A stretch of DNA of 64,000 bases, taken from Eudorina sp. 2006-703-Eu-15. Its lineage: Eukaryota > Chlorophyta > Chlorophyceae > Chlamydomonadales > Volvocaceae. Below, piece after piece: positions 58,151-64,000 of this stretch. The translations under genes were made by a program, and so were the position numbers. Under the pieces are notes generated by a model. It was not told the DNA's origin. It ran no database searches and worked only from the letters and a program-made list of their open reading frames with translations. The stretch covers positions 443,404 to 507,403 of the forward strand of contig BDSI01000063.1 of assembly GCA_003117195.1 (NCBI GenBank). The letters run 5' to 3'. Each line of letters begins with the position of its first letter. The stretch's first letter is position 1.

Positions 58151-61100
58151 TGGGTCGGCGGCTGCATGTCGCGCGCATGGCCGCCCGCACCCTCGTGATG
58201 GGATGTGGGATGGGAGTGGCCCTGGCGCCCCCGATGGGCCACTCTGCAGAAGATTGCTTGTTCCGGTGGCGTGGTGCATGGCGGTGAGGGCGCTGAAGGA
58301 AAGGGGCCCCCGCCTTCCGGACACAGAGCTGCGCACGAGAGGCGAGGACCCCTGGAGCGTCCCCCCCTCGCAATGCGATGTGGGGGGCAGCGCGTGCGGA
58401 GGAAGCCCCGGCCACCGCTGCGGCCCGGCTCCGCAACGGCTCCCGGAAGGGCGGGCGGGGGAGGTGGCCCGGCAGGACCCTGAAGCTCTGCGGGCGGCAG
58501 CAAGGAAGCAAGCAAGCAGGGAGGGAGGAGAGAGAACGAACCGTTCGGGCACGCATTCAAGCGCGTCTTCCGGCCGGCCTTCATGGTGGTGGTGGTGGGG
58601 GGTTTGACCTTCGGATGGGTACATTTTTGAAAGTTGTGAGCCTTGAATAATTTACCTCGGATGAATACTCGCCTTTAGGAGTGCGCGTTGCTCGAGTGGA
58701 TCGGCAAGGGGGAGCTGGTGTGTCGGGTGACACCCCGGGGCGGGGTTGCTTGCGGGTGGGCGGGGTGTGCCGGCGGCGCCAGCTGGGACACCACAAATCC
58801 GTCAGGGAGGACGGCCACCTGCCGATGCGAGCTGCGAGATAGGGGGTGGGCGGCGTCACCGGGTTGGGTCGACATGTTTCGGTTTTGAAAGTACAGTGTG
58901 AGCCCACTGGGATACATGTTGTCGTCATTGTTGATTCATTCAGTTAGTTGATTGGTTGGTTGGTGGTATGACTGGTGCGGAATGTGACTGGCGCGGAATC
59001 CGCAGCACACTCACCGCCAACACGCTCACAGTCCGTGCAGTCAGTCGGTCAGTCGGTCAGTCGGGGGAGGACCCAGATGCGCACCCGATCTCCTCCCTGC
59101 CCTGCCGCCCCAAGACATGCGTATGCATTCGTGAGGTACCCAACACCCGCCAAGCGTCTGCCAGTGCGTGCTGGGGTCGACCTGCCGCCTGGTGTGCCTA
59201 AATCTCCCTGTTGATTGCCGGCCTTGAAGCCTGCTGCTGCTGCTGCGGCGGCGGCGGCTGCGGCGGGGCGGCGGCTGGTATCAGCGGCCTGCGGATGGGG
59301 GCACTCGGCGGTTGGAGGCCCTACCTCGAGGTTGCGTTGGACCGTTTCTACAGTGTGATGACAACAATGACGTGAAGGTCGAAGGCCAATCTCGAAGGTA
59401 TCAACATGATAATTACGTTTTGGTATTGATATATGATGGTTATGGGGCCTTCTGGTATGTATTTCATTGTATGCAGCTAGCTGGTCACGGGGACAGGTGG
59501 GCAGGTTCCACCACGCGCTCGTGACCTGCCCGTCCGCGGGGTGTGGGGGGTGGGATCGGGTGGTGGGATGCGGTTCGCGGTGGCAGCGTGGGCCGTCTGG
59601 GGCCGTGGTCTGGCAGTAGCGCAGAGCGGTGAGCTGCCGGAGGGCGGTCCGGTCCGGTCCGGTCCGGCGTGTCATTCGTGTCTGCTGGACGTGGGCCTGA
59701 AGGGGGACGAGGGGCCTCCGCCCTGCAAGTTCCTCAGGGGGTCCGGATGTCCGCTGTGGGCCAGCCACATGAGGCTGCTGGGGTCGAGTTCTGCCTCTGG
59801 CTTTGTTTTTACGTGCGCAGATGAGTGCACTGTCCGCCGTGCCCTGAGCTTATTAGGTTTGGCCTCTGGGTTTGGCCTCAGTGGCGCACTGTCTTTGAAA
59901 TTAGACAGCGGGTCAGTGCCGCAAATTACAACGGGGCCGCAATCGGGTCGCAAACTTTGCAACATGGGGGCAACATGGCGACGCAGTCCAGTAAATGCTG
60001 TGCAACAACTCAGGCCACCGAACGATGCCGTACTGACGCCTACGTGCGCCTAAACCTCCCGCAGATAGTCACTGCACAGCCACCTAGCCACCCATACACC
60101 AGTGACAACAGCCGTGCACTCCTGTAGTACACCACCCACACGCGCGCGCATCCTCTCCGCACATTGCAGCGCGTCGCATGATGAGACATGTAGCGACACC
60201 CACCCACACATACATACATACACCCGGGCGGGTTGCATTTCTAAACACACATACATACATACACACCCACACATACATACATACGCACGCGCCCCCCTCT
60301 GCCCGCGAAGCACCGCACATCCGCGCCCCTCTGACGTCACATCGCCCTCAACTGCCCCCCCCCCACCAAACTGTCTGCTCACGCGCACACCTGCTCCACC
60401 TCGGACCACGGAACGCCCACGCCAGCTGGGACACGCAAAACACAATGCACACATGCACCCGCGACCTCACCGCGGTGGCGCCTACGCCGCCCTCCCACTC
60501 ACACCTCAACACATCTCCATACCTGTGTCTACCCCATCAAACTGGTTAACCTGCAGGCTTCTGTGGGGCTCAATCCTAGGCACGCAAAACAGCCACGCCA
60601 GTTGCGGCGCCCCGCGCCAGCACCCCCGGGGCAGTCACCCCCCCTGGGACCTGCTCCTCCGCTGCGGTGGTCAGACCTACACGACATCGAATGACCAACC
60701 ACCAAAACAAACCTCACGTTGCTGGCCTGGCCAACGGCCACGGGGATGATTACCGTCACACGACACAGCGGAGGCCACATGAACCCCTCCCCAGCAAAGG
60801 CGGCCTCTGCGGGATCTGTCTCCACGCAGGTAACATGGCACGCTGCCCAACAACACAACTGACACTCGGCCTCCGACACCCGGTGCACCGCCGGAGGCCG
60901 CCGCGACAGCATGGAACAGTACAACATGCCGTACATACACAGGCGCGGCGCACGGCGCAGAGGGAGCCACAGCCAAACAAGGGGACGACAGCCCCACACG
61001 AGTGGCTCCCTGCCGGAGCTCCTCAGCGTGCATGCCCCCCCCCGATGTGACGCTGCAAACCATATCTTCACAAACACCCACCAACTGGCTCCATTGACTC

Positions 61101-62475
61101 ATGGAACCCCCACTCCAGTCCAGTCCACTCCAGTCCACTCCAGTCCAGCGCACAACATCACAAGGGGCATCTGCACCCGTCCACACGTCGCTAGCGGACC
61201 AAGACGCGCACCTACACCCACACCTGAACTAACGCTGCGCTCACCCACATGGCGATGATGACGATCCGGATATGATAACGTCCTCATCTTCCGCGGGGGT
61301 GGGGGGGGAGAGAGCGGGGAGTCAGTCACCTCCCAGCCAGGTCAGGTCAGGGGCCCCGCCGTCACGCTCCGCGACGCGCACCGGCCGCATCTGGTGGTCT
61401 GGATGACGGCACAGCGTGGGTTGGCCCCCCATCCACCCACCCACCCGCCATGTGGCACCCAACCTGTTGGCTGTTACCTTACCAGGGGTGGTCAACAGGA
61501 CGACCCCCTCCGCTCCGCTCCGCTCCGCTCCCCTCCCACAGCCAGCGGACCCGTCGCTCAGCACCGGAACGGGCCCCCCCGGACCCGTCTCAACCGGCCC
61601 CCACCCCCCACCCCTCGCCTAACCTCAGCCTCATCGGCCCAGACCCACCGCTCGCGGCCCCAACCCTCTGCCCCTCCTGCACTGCAGAGGGCACGTCCCC
61701 ACCCCCACCATGTGATCGCAGCCGTCGTGCGGATGTGGCGCACTGCGCATGGGGGGGTGTGTGCTTGGCTGCACATCAAGGGGGGGCTTGGCTGCGCCTC
61801 ATTGCTGTGGTAGACCCGCTGCCTCCACACACACACACCCAGGCGCTCTCCAACAGACTAAAACCCGCTCCTACCCAGCTGCACCCCGTCACTAAATATA
61901 TGTGTAGATATAAAGAGTTCAATGAGAGGTGAGGTGTGCGCTGCATCCCCCGGCAACCCACCCATAACATAACTTTGCCGGGGCCAGGGCCGGGAAGCTC
62001 ACTGCGTCGCCATACCGCTCCGAACCCAAGTGGACCCCTCCCCCCGGCACCGCGACAAACTGGCCCCGTCCGCGCATGGGTTGGCGTGGGGTGGGGGTAT
62101 AAATCGAAAATGCAATGGCATGGGGTGGGCACCCTCGAGGTCCCCCTGCCCGGGATCCCGGCGGCGGGGGGGTGGGGACGGGACGTCGGACGAGCTGACC
62201 GCGGCGCTGAGGGCGATCCTACGAGGGGGGCCGCCGTGGTCACGTTTCGCTGGCATGGCCCCCCCCTTGCCGTGTGAGGGCCAGCTGTGAGGACCAGCCA
62301 ACGCGGCCTGAATAATGCGCACGCCACCCTCCTCGCCACCCGCGTGCCTGCCCTCGTCGCGGGTGTACGGGACGCCGCGGGTGCCCAACCGTTCCTGTGG
62401 CCCCCTTTTTGATATCAATCCAAACAGCGAAACCGTCTCCCCCCCTTTTGCCCCACCCTCCTGGGAAGTGATCTA
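58151..62475. other. No recognised gene, 4.3 kb between kinase and CLC 3' ends
   Basis: The region holds the two convergent 3' UTRs and microsatellites: GTCAGTCG repeats near 59040, a GCN run near 59235-59275, CATA-rich arrays at 60205-60290, CCAGTCCACT repeats near 61110-61145 and GCTCC repeats near 61505-61530. Long frames (59049-59768 minus; 60102-60749 plus; 61394-61813 plus) begin at weak or non-ATG codons and show no domain. A gene with very short exons could be missed. Confidence 0.4.
60205..60290. repeat. CATA/CACA microsatellite flanking an inverted short repeat
   Basis: CACACATACATACATACA arrays lie either side of 60221-60250, whose reverse strand reads GTGTGTTTAGAAATGCAACC then CGCCC, matching the motif at 57675-57698. 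Confidence 0.8.
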
Positions 62476-64000
62476 CTACTGGCGGTTGAAGTTGGGGTCT
62501 GGCTCGTTGAGCAGTCGCTGCCTGATGAGCTCTGCCTCCACGTCCTCCAGGTAGACCACCCCCAGGGGGGAGAAGTTGTCGTCCACCACCACCGCCGCGG
62601 AGGAGCCCTTGGCGGCCATGGCGGCCTTGGCCTGGGCCAGCGGCAGCGTGTGCCGTACGTACAGGTTGGCGCGGGTGCCCAACACGTCCTCGACTGGAGG
62701 GGTGGGGTAAGGTTAAAGGGGGAGGGGGGAGGATAAGGACAGTTAGCCCGAGGATGGGGTGGAACGTTGATCCGTTGATCCGTTGATCCGGGGGTCAAGA
62801 GGGACGGACCTTCATGATCCCAGCGGCTGAGGGCCCCGGGTGCGTGACCGAGGTCGGTGACCTAGGACTCCTTTCCTCCCGCTGGGGGCCGCTGCCGGAG
62901 AGCAGCACCACAGTCCCCCGGGGGCCATCCGGGCCCAACCCAGATGCCCAACCACACGCCTCTCATCCCAACGTGCCCCCCCCCCATGTCCCGTCCCGTC
63001 CTGTCCCCCCCCAATGTCCCGCTCTGGCCCCCGCCTCACCCGTCTTGACTCCGTCCGCCGCGGGTGCCCCCGGGGGCGTCACCAGGCTGGCCGCCCAGAA
63101 GAAGGCCTTCTCACGCAGGTACAGCTCAACCAGGGCCTGGGGGGGGAGGGACGGGGGGCGGGGGGAGGGGCCGGGGAGGCGGAGGGGGGAGTAGGTAGCG
63201 AGGGGTCGCAAGGCTGTGGGATGAAAGCAAGGATGGACAAAAGGATGCATGCATGCATGCTTGAATGAATACGTCACGGGGGGGGGGTTCAGGGGACCCT
63301 GGCTGGGCCCCAGGGGGGATGCAGGCGGAGGGGGGAGGAGGCGACTCGGGAGCCGGAAGAGGCGTACAAGGATGGGAGGAGGGATGCCGGGGGCCGGAGC
63401 CCCTCCTTCCGCCGCCACTCCGCACGCGGCGCTACCGTGTCCTGGCCCCAACCCCTAGCCCAGTCGGACTCCCGCCCCCCGCCCCCCCACCCCCGGCCCG
63501 CCCCCTCACCGGCACACACGCCTCCCTCTTTCCCCACCTCTCCGCTTATACAAAACAAATACAAAACAATCATGAATATGTCTACCAATCTTCTATACCC
63601 TTCCTCTCTCCCCCCTCTCCCCCCCCCACCTGCTCCAGCCGCTTAGAGAAGATGCCCTCCAGGTAGTCGGTGCACAGCGACGCCACCCCGATGGCGGACA
63701 GCAGCGGCACCAGCAGCCCCGTGTCCCGGGTGATCTCCACCATCAGCGCCACGGCGGTCAGGGGCGCGCGGCAGGCGGCGCCCAGCACCGCCGCCGCGCC
63801 CACCACCACCAGGGAGGTGGGGTCGGGCAGCCCCCAGGGCGCCGCCACGAAGTGCCCCATCACGTCGCCCACCAGCGCCCCAAGGAACAGCGACGGCGCG
63901 AAGAGGCCGCCCACCAGTCCGCCGCCCACACACACCGAGGTGGCCACGATCTTGGCGGTCAGCAGCGCGGTCAGGTCACCCGCCGACATGCCCGTCGAGT
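62476..64000 (-). CDS. CLC-family chloride channel/transporter, C-terminal part (5' end outside window)
   Basis: Membrane protein that conducts or exchanges chloride/nitrate. Minus-order exons seen: beyond 64000 to 63630, 63136-63040, 62693-62476, all in phase. The first exon includes the chloride-coordinating GGLFAPSLFLGA (the GxFxP motif) and helices with AAVLGAACRAPLTAVALMVE, typical of bacterial-type and plant CLC-e/f-like proteins. The cytosolic part holds one recognisable CBS motif (VEDVLGTRANLYVRHTLPLA, then SSAAVVVDDNFSPLGVVYLE) and ends NFNRQ. Most CLCs with this tail have two CBS motifs; the linker before this one is short, so only one is apparent. The selectivity-filter motifs GSGIP and GKxGP, and the gating glutamate, are upstream of the window. 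Confidence 0.93.
63578..63597 (+). repeat. Dispersed intronic element, copy 4 (antisense to CLC gene)
   Basis: ATGTCTACCAATCTTCTATA followed by CCCTTCCTCTCTCCCCCC, in the CLC intron 63137-63629. The element runs plus while the gene runs minus, and its C-rich tract ends against the 5' splice site at 63630. Confidence 0.7.

Noticed and set aside
59049..59768. Minus-strand 239-codon frame as a gene
   Set aside because: It starts at a non-ATG codon, contains a microsatellite-encoded Ala run and has no domain or splice support.

Overview
The window is nuclear DNA of a green alga, most likely a volvocine or other chlamydomonadalean chlorophyte. The evidence is GC-rich coding sequence, genes split into many short exons by GT-AG introns, low-complexity runs (Ala, Gly, Gln, Ser) inside proteins, TGTAA motifs of the chlorophyte polyadenylation type, and a mix of genes (MLH1, PhzF-like, SulP-STAS-cNMP, formin, CLC) that fits a eukaryotic alga. 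The species cannot be named from sequence alone. I rebuilt gene models by hand from splice sites and checked that reading phase closes across every junction. Six complete genes close exactly; one more (the 50-58 kb kinase) closes with either of two possible starts; two genes run off the window ends.

Layout, left to right. 59-5240 (+): 3' two-thirds or so of MLH1, a DNA mismatch-repair MutL homologue, ending in the diagnostic FERC. 5761-7771 (-): a 353-residue protein with signal peptide, ankyrin repeats and a series of WW-like repeats; it converges on MLH1, and a palindromic TGTAA signal lies between them. 7772-10094: no recognised gene; it holds a degenerate tRNA-like sequence and an orphan ORF. 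10095-14373 (-): a 933-residue Ser/Thr kinase with an N-terminal kinase domain and a long low-complexity tail. 15212-17367 (-): a 334-residue PhzF/PBLD-family enzyme. A 312-base divergent promoter separates it from 17680-29825 (+), a 17-exon, 1339-residue SulP anion transporter with STAS and cyclic-nucleotide-binding-like domains. 29826-33049: no recognised gene; a 117-base tandem duplication. 33050-46529 (+): an 18-exon giant formin (3652 residues) whose FH1-FH2 core follows a roughly 3100-residue low-complexity N-terminal extension. 47989-49663 (+): a small PARP-type zinc-finger protein with a Lys-rich then acidic tail. 50115-58150 (+): a second Ser/Thr kinase. 58151-62475: no recognised gene; microsatellites. 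62476-64000 (-): the 3' part of a CLC chloride channel or transporter.

These are ordinary single-copy eukaryotic genes, not an operon or a defence island, and I see no CRISPR array, phage, complete transposon or biosynthetic cluster. The most notable things are the giant formin extension, the secreted ankyrin-WW architecture, a short dispersed intronic element (core ATGTCTACCAATTTCCTATA followed by a C-rich tract) lying next to splice sites in both orientations, the bidirectional polyadenylation palindrome, two probable GC-AG introns, and several intronic minisatellites concentrated in the transporter and second-kinase genes.
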